Positions 9,051-16,724 of a stretch of DNA of 64,000 bases are shown here, one piece after another. A program made the translations under genes and the position numbers. Each line of letters opens with the position of its first letter. Position 1 is the stretch's first letter. Source of the stretch: Qipengyuania vulgaris (GTDB taxonomy: Bacteria; Pseudomonadota; Alphaproteobacteria; Sphingomonadales; Sphingomonadaceae). Below the pieces are notes generated by a model. The model did not search any database and was not told where the DNA came from. It was given only the letters and a program-made list of their open reading frames with translations. The stretch lies in contig NZ_WTYC01000001.1 in assembly GCF_009827325.1 (NCBI RefSeq), forward strand, positions 831,916-895,915, given 5' to 3'.

Positions 9051-10030
9051 GCTGCGTCCTCCGTCGTCTGGGCAAGGACGGCGTGAAGTGTCCGCCGCGT
9101 GAGTGGTATCTTGAAATCGTTCTCGCCAAACCCGCGAGCATCCTCCAGCAGGATATCGGCAGCCTTGTCGAACAGCGTATCCGAAGGAGGCTGGCCCAAA
9201 AGGGCTTCTCCGACGCGCGGATCATGCCACGGCTTGTGCGCCAGACCGCCGAAGGAGAGGTCGGCGCGCGAAAACTTGCCGTCGGTCAGTTTGAGTACGG
9301 CGGCGACAGATACCAGCGCGAATGCATAGGACGAACGCTCGCGCACCTTGCGATAGATTTGCCTGCCGCACACTGGCGCAGGGAGAACGATGCCGGTGAT
9401 AATCTCGCCCGGTTCGAGGACATTCTCGATCCATGGCGTATCGCCCGGCAAGCAATGGAAGTCGCGCACCGGCACGCTGCGCTCACCCTTGCTGCCCGAA
9501 ATTTGGACTGTCGCGCCGAGCGCGCTCAGCGCCACGGCCATGTCGCCCGGATAGGTCGCGATGCACTGATCGCTTGTGCCGAGTATCGCGTGCAGTTTCG
9601 CGATTCCGTTAATCGCCCCGCAGCCGCTGCCGGGTTCGCGCTTGTTGCAAGGTTGGTCGATATTTGTGAAATAGAGGCATCGCGTACGCTGGCACAAATT
9701 GCCGCCGTTGGTAGCCTTGTTGCGAAGCTGCTGCGTTGCTCCGGCCAAGATAGCTCGCGAGAGTACCGGGTAGTCCGCGCGTACGCGCGGGTGGACGGCT
9801 GTTTCGGTGTTAGTGGCAAGCGAGCCGAGGCGGAGGCCGCCATCGCCCGTGTCCTCGATTTCAGCAAAGCCCAGCCGGTTGATATCGGCTAGCTGGCCTG
9901 GCGTTTCCACTTGCAGCTTCATCAAGTCGAGGAGGTTGGTTCCTCCCGCAATCGCGAGGGTGTCCTTACTCGCCGTCAGAAGCGATGCTTCGGACAGGGA
10001 TGGCGAACGGCTATACTCGAAGGGCCTCAT
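9047..10030 (-). CDS. FAD-binding subunit of aldehyde oxidoreductase, PaoB/YagS-like with extra Fe-S cysteines
   Basis: 327 residues. The FAD pyrophosphate-binding loop is AGGTNLLDLMK, with a second FAD motif GATQQLRNKATNGGNLCQRTRCLYF. The stretch NLCQRTRC...QPCNKREPGSGCGA carries four cysteines in the arrangement that binds a [4Fe-4S] cluster in E. coli PaoB. Xanthine dehydrogenase FAD subunits usually lack this. The subunit takes electrons from the 2Fe-2S protein and passes them to an acceptor. It overlaps both neighbours by 4 bp. Confidence 0.88.
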   Translation of the reverse strand: MRPFEYSRSPSLSEASLLTASKDTLAIAGGTNLLDLMKLQVETPGQLADINRLGFAEIEDTGDGGLRLGSLATNTETAVHPRVRADYPVLSRAILAGATQQLRNKATNGGNLCQRTRCLYFTNIDQPCNKREPGSGCGAINGIAKLHAILGTSDQCIATYPGDMAVALSALGATVQISGSKGERSVPVRDFHCLPGDTPWIENVLEPGEIITGIVLPAPVCGRQIYRKVRERSSYAFALVSVAAVLKLTDGKFSRADLSFGGLAHKPWHDPRVGEALLGQPPSDTLFDKAADILLEDARGFGENDFKIPLTRRTLHAVLAQTTEDAA

Positions 10031-10536
10031 GACTTACCTCCCGTTGCGACTTCCTCGATCGCGGCGACGATGTTCGCGTATGCTCCGCAACGACACAGGT
10101 TGCCGCTCATCCGTTCGCGGATTTCTTCACGGGTAATAGCGATACGCCCTTCGAGACATTCGCTGGCATCGCTCGGCCAATTGACGGCGAGTTCCTCCAG
10201 CAAGGCGGTCGCAGAACAGATCTGGCCTGGGGTGCAATAGCCGCACTGAAAGCCGTCATACTCCAGAAAGGCGCGCTGGAGAGCGGATGGTTCGTCGGGA
10301 GTGCCGAGGCCTTCGATCGTCGTGACGCTGTCGCCGTCGTGCATGGCCGCAAGCGTCAGGCAGCTGTTAATGCGGATGCCGTTGACGATGATCGTGCAGG
10401 CACCACACTGGCCATGGTCGCACCCCTTCTTGGTGCCGGTCAGGCCGAGATCGTGGCGGAGGAAATCAAGAAGACTGACGCGCGGGTCTTCAGGCAAGGG
10501 ATGAGCGGTTCCGTTTACGCTGATCATCTCGGTCAA
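10027..10536 (-). CDS. 2Fe-2S subunit of aldehyde oxidoreductase (PaoA/YagT-like, without Tat signal)
   Basis: 169 residues. The plant-ferredoxin-type cluster motif is GCDHGQCGACTIIVNGIRINSC; the second cluster is held by CGYCTPGQICSA and CRCGAY. This is the small electron-transfer subunit and first gene of a five-gene operon. The TTG at 10536 was chosen because AAAGGAGG ends 5 bp before it; the ATG at 10527 would be too far from that site. E. coli PaoA carries a Tat leader; here the protein begins directly with MTEMISVNG, so the complex is predicted to be cytoplasmic. The 300 bp upstream (10537-10839) hold no gene. Confidence 0.9.
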   Translation of the reverse strand: MTEMISVNGTAHPLPEDPRVSLLDFLRHDLGLTGTKKGCDHGQCGACTIIVNGIRINSCLTLAAMHDGDSVTTIEGLGTPDEPSALQRAFLEYDGFQCGYCTPGQICSATALLEELAVNWPSDASECLEGRIAITREEIRERMSGNLCRCGAYANIVAAIEEVATGGKS

Positions 10537-10839
10537 AAAGGCCTCCTTTAATCGGTAGAACTGCCTGGGGAAGAAAGGTATCCGAAAACCAACTTTAAGA
10601 AATCCGGGAGACCTCGGCCAACGATTGGCCGAACTTGGATTGCGCGAGCGAGGAAGTCCGCTTTAATGGATTGTTAGCTTTCAGACGAGGTCTGAGCATG
10701 GCGCTACGTCTGAAATGGGGCGCGAAGCTGATATTCCCTCAGGCCCGCGATTAATTTTGATGTAGGAAGGTAGTGCCCAGGCCACGCGGTGCACCAATCT
10801 GCATATGAAGCCCATATCTAATGCAACTGGACACCTGCA

Positions 10840-10913
10840 TGGAGCGGGTGAAGGGAATCGAACCCTCGTCGTCAGCTTGGGAAGCTGCTGCTCTACCATT
10901 GAGCTACACCCGC
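10840..10913 (-). tRNA. tRNA-Gly (anticodon CCC)
   Basis: On the minus strand a full cloverleaf can be drawn. The acceptor stem is GCGGGTG/CACCCGC, the D-arm GCTC-AATGGTA-GAGC, the anticodon loop TTCCCAA (anticodon CCC), the T-arm GAGGG-TTCGATT-CCCTT, and the 3' CCA is encoded. The first anticodon-stem pair (27-43) is a G-A mismatch. The tRNA reads GGG glycine codons. Confidence 0.96.
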
Positions 10914-11028
10914 GAGGCGGGCCGCGCTTGCCACGATTTTCGCGAAACGGTCAATACACTCCGGCCTTGCCCGCGGAAAATGGCGGCGCCGGGGTTCCCC
11001 TTCGGTTCGGAGACGATAGAAGGCCCCG

Positions 11029-12102
11029 ATGACTGACAAGCGCGAATGGCAGAACTGGGCGATCGGCCGGATCGAAGCGGATTTCAATCGCTCGGCCGAT
11101 ACGCATCTGATCCCCTTGCCCGTCCCGTCGCTGCCCGATATCGCGATCTACCTGAAGGACGAATCGAGCCACCCCACCGGCAGTCTCAAGCACCGGCTCG
11201 CGCGTTCGCTGTTCCTTTATGGGCTGTGCAACGGGTGGATACATCGGAACACTGCAATTGTAGAGGCGTCGAGCGGGTCGACCGCCGTCTCCGAAGCCTA
11301 TTTCGCCCGCATGCTGGGCCTGAGGTTCATCGCCGTGGTTCCCCACACGACCGCGAAGGCCAAGATCGATGCGATCTCCTTCCACGGAGGAGAGTGCCAT
11401 TTCGTCGACCAGCCTTGCGAGATCTACGATGCCGCGCAGGCGCTGGCGGACGAACTTGGCGGTCATTACATCGACCAGTTCACCTTCGCCGAGCGGGCGA
11501 CCGACTGGCGCAGCAACAACAATATCGCCGAATCGATTTTTGCGCAGATGGCGCGTGAACCGCACCCCGTTCCCAACTGGATCGTGTGCGGGGCGGGCAC
11601 GGGTGGGACATCCGCGACGATCGGACGCTATGCCCGGTACAACCGCTTTGCCACGCGCGTCTGCGTGGCCGATCCGCAAGGTTCCGTCTTCCATCGTCAC
11701 TGGGCTGACAGGTCGGTCGAGCGAGTGGATCATCCCTCCGGCTGCATCGAGGGGATCGGCCGCCAACGGGTCGAGCCCAGCTTCCTGCCCGATGTCGTCG
11801 ACCGGATGGAAGTGGTTCCGGATGCCTGCTCCATCGCTGCCGCGCACGAGGTGAGCGAGCGGCTCGGGCGGCGCTGCGGCGGATCGACCGGCACCAATGT
11901 CTGGGCCTGCGCGAAAATTGCCGCGGACATGGCGGACCGGGGAATGTCGGGCTCCATCGTTTCGATCCTTTGCGACGACGGTGCGCGCTATTCGGATACC
12001 ATTTTCGACAATGACTGGCTTGCGGAATGCGGGCTCGACATCCTACCGCAGAAAAAGAAGATCGCGCATTTCTTCGATACCGGCACTTTTGCAGCCGGCT
12101 AG
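11029..12102 (+). CDS. PLP-dependent cysteine synthase/desulfhydrase family protein (Cds1-like)
   Basis: 357 residues of fold-type II PLP enzyme. Seen are the Schiff-base lysine region [14 protein letters not shown], the substrate loop [20 protein letters not shown] and the phosphate-binding [17 protein letters not shown]. Extra length and the motif pattern resemble the cysteine desulfhydrase Cds1 of mycobacteria more than CysK. The likely reaction is L-cysteine to pyruvate, ammonia and sulfide; that is inference from resemblance. The gene lies 33 bp upstream of the DUF819 gene on the same strand, so they probably form an operon. Confidence 0.75.
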   Translation: MTDKREWQNWAIGRIEADFNRSADTHLIPLPVPSLPDIAIYLKDESSHPTGSLKHRLARSLFLYGLCNGWIHRNTAIVEASSGSTAVSEAYFARMLGLRFIAVVPHTTAKAKIDAISFHGGECHFVDQPCEIYDAAQALADELGGHYIDQFTFAERATDWRSNNNIAESIFAQMAREPHPVPNWIVCGAGTGGTSATIGRYARYNRFATRVCVADPQGSVFHRHWADRSVERVDHPSGCIEGIGRQRVEPSFLPDVVDRMEVVPDACSIAAAHEVSERLGRRCGGSTGTNVWACAKIAADMADRGMSGSIVSILCDDGARYSDTIFDNDWLAECGLDILPQKKKIAHFFDTGTFAAG

Positions 12103-12135
12103 GCGCGGCGAATACGAGAGAGGGACGCAAACCGC

Positions 12136-13350
12136 ATGATCACCGACGATCGTATCATCCTCGGCCTGCTGGCCGCATTGCTGGCCTTCGTATTCGCCAC
12201 GCGCGACCGGCCCGGCTGGCAGCGTTTCTACGTCTTCGTGCCGATCATCCTCGTCTGCTATCTCGTGCCGTCGCTCTTCGTGACCACTGGTCTTATCGAC
12301 ACGTCGGAAAGCCAGCTCTGGCCGATCGCCAAGGACTATTTCCTGCCTGCAGCGCTGTTCCTGATGACGCTCAGCATCGACATCAAGGGTATCCTCGGCC
12401 TCGGCAACAAGGCGATCATCATGTTTCTGACCGCGACGGTCGGGATCATCCTAGGCGGACCGCTGGCGCTGTGGGTCGTGGCGCAATTCGATCCCACGAT
12501 AATCGGGTCGGGCGATACCGCCGCATGGCGCGGTCTCGCGACGCTGGCCGGGAGCTGGATCGGCGGGGGCGCGAACCAGACCGCCATGCTCGAAGTCTAT
12601 GGCTATCCGCTGGAAGGCTTCGCCGCCCTGCTCGCCGTCGATATTATCGTGGCGGAAATCTGGATGATCTTCCTGCTCTACGGGGCAGGCGCCACCCAGC
12701 GGGTCGATCGCTGGCTGGGCGCGGACGCATCCTCGATCGAGCGGCTGCGCGACTCGATGGCGGAATATTCCGCACGAACCGAGCGGGTCGCCACGGCCAA
12801 TGACTATGTCCTGCTGTTCGGCGTTGCCTTCGCGGTGGTCGGCCTCTCGCACCTGCTCGGCGGCTGGCTGGGCAATTCCTTCGCCGAATTGCAGGGCGAA
12901 GACGCGACGCTGGCGAGCAGCTTCTTCTGGGTCGTGGTGATTTCCACCACGGCGGGCCTGCTGGCAAGCTTTACCCGCACCCGCGAACTGGAAGGTATCG
13001 GTGCCAGCAAGTTCGGCGTGCTTTTCATCTTCCTGCTGGTGGCAGTCATCGGCACGCGGATGGATGTGACCAAGATCATGGATGCGCCCGCCTTCATGGC
13101 GATCGGCGCGATCTGGATGCTGTTCCACATCGTCCTGCTGCTGGTCGTCGCCAAGATCATCAAGGCGCCGTTCTTCTTCGTCGCAGTGGGCAGCAAGGCG
13201 AATGTCGGCGGCGCGGCATCAGCGCCGGTGGTAGCGGCGGCCTTCCACCCCGCACTGGCTCCCGTCGGCGTACTGCTGGCGGTGCTCGGCTATGCGCTGG
13301 GCACTTATGGCGCGATCCTGTGCGCGCAGATGATGGCAGCGGTCGGCTAG
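12136..13350 (+). CDS. DUF819 family multi-pass membrane protein
   Basis: 404 residues with ten or more hydrophobic segments spread over the length. The N-terminal region LGLLAALLAFVF...FYVFVPIILVCYLVPSLF, the central GSWIGGGANQTAMLEVYG and the C-terminal FFVAVGSKANVGGAASAPVVAAAFHP are typical of DUF819 (YjcL-like) proteins. The repeated GG-A-N motifs in two halves suggest a transporter with an inverted-repeat fold. The substrate is unknown; co-location with a Cds1-like enzyme hints at an amino acid or sulfur compound. Confidence 0.85.
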   Translation: MITDDRIILGLLAALLAFVFATRDRPGWQRFYVFVPIILVCYLVPSLFVTTGLIDTSESQLWPIAKDYFLPAALFLMTLSIDIKGILGLGNKAIIMFLTATVGIILGGPLALWVVAQFDPTIIGSGDTAAWRGLATLAGSWIGGGANQTAMLEVYGYPLEGFAALLAVDIIVAEIWMIFLLYGAGATQRVDRWLGADASSIERLRDSMAEYSARTERVATANDYVLLFGVAFAVVGLSHLLGGWLGNSFAELQGEDATLASSFFWVVVISTTAGLLASFTRTRELEGIGASKFGVLFIFLLVAVIGTRMDVTKIMDAPAFMAIGAIWMLFHIVLLLVVAKIIKAPFFFVAVGSKANVGGAASAPVVAAAFHPALAPVGVLLAVLGYALGTYGAILCAQMMAAVG

Positions 13351-13400
13351 ACGCAATCCTTGCCGGTTTCATTTGATACCGGTTGATTTCGGACCTCTCG

Positions 13401-13421
13401 CTTGCCAAGGCCGTTGGCAAG
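13401..13421. promoter_or_regulatory. Perfect 8-bp inverted repeat upstream of mmsA
   Basis: Arms CTTGCCAA and TTGGCAAG flank a 5-nt centre, ending 19 bp before the mmsA start codon and just before its ribosome site (AAGAGAGGAA). A weaker repeat CCGGT...ACCGG lies at 13363-13382. It could be an operator for the valine operon, a leader hairpin, or the end of the DUF819 transcript. There is no U-run, so a classic terminator is less likely. Confidence 0.45.
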
Positions 13422-13440
13422 AAAAGAGAGGAATTTTTCC

Positions 13441-14937
13441 ATGCGCCAGGTTGACCATTTCATCGCTGGCGGGGCCGGCGGCTCCGCCAATCGCACCCAT
13501 CAGATCTGGAACCCTTCAACGGGCGAGGTCCAGGCCGAAGTTCCGCTGGGTGATGCTGCACTGCTGCAGAAGGCGGTCGATGCGGCCGAGAAGGTCCAGC
13601 CCGAATGGGCGGTGACCAACCCGCAGCGCCGCGCGCGCGTCATGTTCAAGTTCAAGGAACTGGTCGAAGCGAACAAGCAGGAACTCGCCGAGCTGCTTTC
13701 GAGCGAGCACGGCAAGGTCGTGGACGACGCCCATGGCGACGTGCAGCGCGGCCTCGAGGTGATCGAGTATGCCTGCGGCATCCCGCAGGCGCTGAAGGGC
13801 GAATACACGCAGGGCGCGGGCCCCGGCATCGACGTCTATTCGATGCGCCAGCCGCTTGGCATCGGGGCGGGCATCACCCCGTTCAACTTCCCGGCCATGA
13901 TCCCGATGTGGATGTTCGGCATGGCGATCGCGGCGGGCAATGCCTTCATCCTCAAGCCCTCCGAGCGCGATCCCAGCGTGCCGGTGCGGCTTGCCGAACT
14001 GTTCCTCGAGGCGGGCGCTCCCGAAGGGCTGCTCCAGGTGGTCCACGGCGACAAGGAAATGGTCGATGCCATCCTCGACCATCCCGACATCCCGGCGATC
14101 AGTTTCGTCGGCTCATCCGACATTGCGCAATACATCTACTCGCGCGGCACGGCTAACGCCAAGCGCGTCCAAGCTTTCGGCGGGGCGAAGAATCATGGCA
14201 TCGTCATGCCCGATGCCGATCTCGACCAGGTGGTGAACGATCTGGCCGGAGCCGCCTTCGGCTCTGCGGGCGAACGCTGCATGGCGCTGCCTGTCGTCGT
14301 CCCCGTGGGCGAGGACACGGCCGACAAGCTGCGCGAGAAGCTGATTCCGGCGATCAACGGCCTGCGCATCGGCGTCTCGAACGACCCGGATGCGCATTAC
14401 GGCCCCGTCGTGACGCCTGAACACAAGGCGCGCGTCGAAGGCTGGATCGACACCGCCGAAAAGGAAGGCGCCGAGGTCGTGATCGACGGGCGAGGCTTCA
14501 GCCTGCAAGGCCATGAGAAGGGCTTTTTCGTCGGTCCGACCCTGCTCGACCGGGTCACCACCGACATGGAAAGCTACAAGGAAGAAATTTTCGGCCCGGT
14601 CCTCCAGATCGTCCGCGCGAAGGATTTCGAAGAGGCCGTCCGCCTGCCGAGCGAGCACCAGTATGGCAACGGCGTGGCCATCTTCACTCGCAACGGCCAC
14701 GCCGCCCGCGAATTTGCCAGTCGCGTCAATGTCGGCATGGTCGGCATCAACGTGCCGATCCCGGTTCCGGTGAGTTACCACAGCTTCGGTGGCTGGAAGC
14801 GCAGCGGCTTCGGCGACATCGACCAGTACGGCATGGAAGGCCTGAAGTTCTGGACCAAGGCCAAGAAGGTGACCCAGCGCTGGCCCGACGGCGGCGGCGA
14901 TGGCTCGAACGCCTTCGTCATCCCGACCATGGGATAA
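13441..14937 (+). CDS. mmsA: CoA-acylating methylmalonate-semialdehyde dehydrogenase
   Basis: 498 residues from the ATG at 13441, which follows a good ribosome site (AAGAGAGGAA); an upstream in-frame start would add residues unrelated to the family. ALDH superfamily: PLGIGAGITPFNFPAMIPMW, LKPSERDPSVPVRLAELF and the catalytic cysteine in FGSAGERCMAL at about residue 280. It oxidises (methyl)malonate semialdehyde with NAD and CoA to propionyl-CoA or acetyl-CoA, the last step of valine degradation. The length equals the family norm. First gene of a plus-strand valine cluster that ends with mmsB. Confidence 0.95.
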   Translation: MRQVDHFIAGGAGGSANRTHQIWNPSTGEVQAEVPLGDAALLQKAVDAAEKVQPEWAVTNPQRRARVMFKFKELVEANKQELAELLSSEHGKVVDDAHGDVQRGLEVIEYACGIPQALKGEYTQGAGPGIDVYSMRQPLGIGAGITPFNFPAMIPMWMFGMAIAAGNAFILKPSERDPSVPVRLAELFLEAGAPEGLLQVVHGDKEMVDAILDHPDIPAISFVGSSDIAQYIYSRGTANAKRVQAFGGAKNHGIVMPDADLDQVVNDLAGAAFGSAGERCMALPVVVPVGEDTADKLREKLIPAINGLRIGVSNDPDAHYGPVVTPEHKARVEGWIDTAEKEGAEVVIDGRGFSLQGHEKGFFVGPTLLDRVTTDMESYKEEIFGPVLQIVRAKDFEEAVRLPSEHQYGNGVAIFTRNGHAAREFASRVNVGMVGINVPIPVPVSYHSFGGWKRSGFGDIDQYGMEGLKFWTKAKKVTQRWPDGGGDGSNAFVIPTMG

Positions 14938-14965
14938 GATTTCGGTGCGGCGCGTTGGATGGGGA

Positions 14966-15496
14966 ATGAAACAGGTGACCCTCCTTCGCTCCGCTCTTCC
15001 CACCGCACTTCTGGCGCTTGCTGCCTGTTCGCAGGACCCGCAGGCCCCGGTCGATAGCGAAGTGGCTGCGGAAGGCACCGCCGACGACGCGGACGTCCAG
15101 GCTCAGGAAACCTCGCTGGCGGACGCCGCGGAAGAAGGCCCCACTGCGCAGGTCAATACAATGCCCGCCGCCATGCTTGGCCGCTGGCATGAGGACGCTC
15201 TCGGCCGCGCCCCGACCGCTGCAGATTGCGATCCCGAAAGCGATGCGACGCGCGACTACGACCGGCTCATTACTGTGCGCGAAACCGGCTACGGCTACTT
15301 CGAGACCGGTGGGCGGATCATGGAAGTGCATGATCGCAACGACCGTATGATCGATGCCACCTTCGACACCACCTATGCCGATACGCCGACACAGGCGCGC
15401 AAGGATTTCTCGTTTCAGGCAAACGGGTCGCTCGTCGTACAAGACGATAGCGGCGAAGAATCCGAAACCATCCGATATCAACGATGCCCGGAGTAA
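14966..15496 (+). CDS. Small lipoprotein, paralogue of the next gene
   Basis: 176 residues from ATG 14966 (MKQVTLLRSALPTALLALAACS), a lipoprotein signal with lipobox LAAC; an earlier in-frame start would put 22 charged residues before it. After an acidic linker the domain begins MLGRWHEDALGRAPTAADC and ends RYQRCPE. The pattern GRW...ADC...ETGYGYFETGG...CP recurs in the following lipoprotein, so the two are probably tandem duplicates. No function recognised. Likely anchored in the outer membrane facing the periplasm. Confidence 0.8.
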   Translation: MKQVTLLRSALPTALLALAACSQDPQAPVDSEVAAEGTADDADVQAQETSLADAAEEGPTAQVNTMPAAMLGRWHEDALGRAPTAADCDPESDATRDYDRLITVRETGYGYFETGGRIMEVHDRNDRMIDATFDTTYADTPTQARKDFSFQANGSLVVQDDSGEESETIRYQRCPE

Positions 15497-15502
15497 CAGA
15501 AG

Positions 15503-15982
15503 ATGCGAACCTTGCTGACCCTTTCCCTTTCCGCCCTTGCGCTGGCCGCCTGCGCCGAGAACGTCGAGGAGCAGCCGGAACCGGACGCCAGCGAAACCAT
15601 AATGCCCGTCGAACCCGATGGCGGCATCGGTGACGGAGCGACTCCGCCCGCCGATATGGTCGATGGCGATATTCCCGCCGGATTCCACGGGCGCTGGGGC
15701 CTTGTGCCCGCCGACTGCACCTCCGACCGCGGCGATGCCAAGGGTCTTATCAATATCGACGCCGAGGGTATCCAGTTCTACGAATCGCGCGGCGTGGTGG
15801 GCACGGTCGAAACCAGCGAGCCCGGCCAGTTCAGGGCTACTTACGACTTCACTGGCGAGGGTATGGAATGGACCCGCGATATGGAGCTCAGCGTATCGGA
15901 AGACGGCACGCAACTGGTCCGCAGCGAATACGGCGAAGATGCGCTGGCCGAGCCGCTGACCTACACCAAATGTCCCGCCTGA
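15503..15982 (+). CDS. Small lipoprotein, paralogue of the previous gene
   Basis: 159 residues. Lipoprotein signal MRTLLTLSLSALALAAC with Cys17, then an acidic Pro/Asp-rich linker and a domain FHGRWGLVPADCTSDRGDAKGLINI...QFYESRGVVGTVE ending TYTKCPA. The two cysteines after GRW and at the end could form a disulfide, as in its upstream neighbour. It starts 6 bp after the previous stop. Function not recognised. Confidence 0.82.
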   Translation: MRTLLTLSLSALALAACAENVEEQPEPDASETIMPVEPDGGIGDGATPPADMVDGDIPAGFHGRWGLVPADCTSDRGDAKGLINIDAEGIQFYESRGVVGTVETSEPGQFRATYDFTGEGMEWTRDMELSVSEDGTQLVRSEYGEDALAEPLTYTKCPA

Positions 15983-15993
15983 GGAGAATAAGC

Positions 15994-16290
15994 ATGAAGA
16001 CTATCCTGATGGCCGCCGCCACCATCCCGCTGGCCGCCTGCACCACCTCCTATGGCGATGAAGCTCCCGCTCCTTCTTCTGCGGGCGGAACCTGCAATGC
16101 CGACGCCGCGCAATCCTACGTCGGGAATGAAGCGACGCCGCAGGCAGGTGCAGCGATCCTCGATGAAAGTGGTGCGCGCACGCTTCGCTGGGGCCCGCCC
16201 AATTCGGCCTGGACCATGGATTACCGCGAGGACCGCGTGAATGTCCGCTATGACGAAGGCATGACGATTACCGAGATCACCTGCGGGTGA
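15994..16290 (+). CDS. Peptidase inhibitor I78 family lipoprotein
   Basis: 98 residues. Signal and lipobox MKTILMAAATIPLAAC, then a domain with CNADAAQSYVGNEATPQ and the hallmark TMDYREDRVNVRYDEG ending ITEITCG. That pattern is typical of I78 inhibitors, which block serine proteases by a small wedge fold with one disulfide. GAGGAG 5 bp before ATG 15994 supports the start. It is the third small envelope protein in a row, and its stop overlaps the GTG start of the next gene. Confidence 0.82.
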   Translation: MKTILMAAATIPLAACTTSYGDEAPAPSSAGGTCNADAAQSYVGNEATPQAGAAILDESGARTLRWGPPNSAWTMDYREDRVNVRYDEGMTITEITCG

Positions 16291-16676
16291 GTGCATCGCG
16301 ACGAGCTTTCACCGGCTCTCCCTACGAAACGAAGTTCGGCTTCGCCCGGGCGGTTCGCGAGGGGGATCGGATTATCGTCGCCGGCAGCGGACCGGTCGAA
16401 GACGACGGCTCTTCCACGCCGGGCGGTGCCTCCGCACAGGCCGAACGCTGCTTTACGCTGATCGTGAAGGCGGTCGAGGAACTGGGCGGGACGCAAAGCG
16501 ACATCGTGCGCACCCGCATGTTCCTGACCGATTTCGACGATCAGGAAGCGGTGGGCAAAATCCACGCACGCTTCTTTGGCGATGTAAAACCTGCCGCAAC
16601 TATGGTCGGCTGCGCATGGCTTTGCCGCAAGGAATGGAAAGTGGAAATCGAGGCCGAGGCAATCGTTGGCGACTGA
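16287..16676 (+). CDS. RidA/YjgF-YER057c-UK114 family protein (non-canonical Rid)
   Basis: 129 residues from a GTG overlapping the preceding stop (GTGA). Rid fold signatures: GSPYETKFGFARAVREGDRIIVAGSG, VRTRMFLTDFDD and WKVEIEAEAIVGD. RidA hydrolyses reactive enamine/imine intermediates with a conserved Arg in a P-A-R motif; here the position reads PAATMVG, so Ala replaces Arg. It therefore belongs to a Rid subgroup without the known deaminase residue and its reaction is unclear. Located inside the valine cluster. Confidence 0.85.
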   Translation: MSASRRAFTGSPYETKFGFARAVREGDRIIVAGSGPVEDDGSSTPGGASAQAERCFTLIVKAVEELGGTQSDIVRTRMFLTDFDDQEAVGKIHARFFGDVKPAATMVGCAWLCRKEWKVEIEAEAIVGD

Positions 16677-16724
16677 CCCGCCGCCCCCTTCCCTTGGCCC
16701 TTCCAGAGGGCTAGAGCGCAGCCC

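Noticed and set aside
6861..10536. Xanthine dehydrogenase (XdhAB) assignment
   Set aside because: Three separate subunits and the PaoB-type four-cysteine insert fit aldehyde oxidoreductase better.
10681..10899. Minus-strand open frame beginning MVEQQLPKLTTRVRFPSPAP
   Set aside because: This is the usual false translation of a tRNA gene, here tRNA-Gly.
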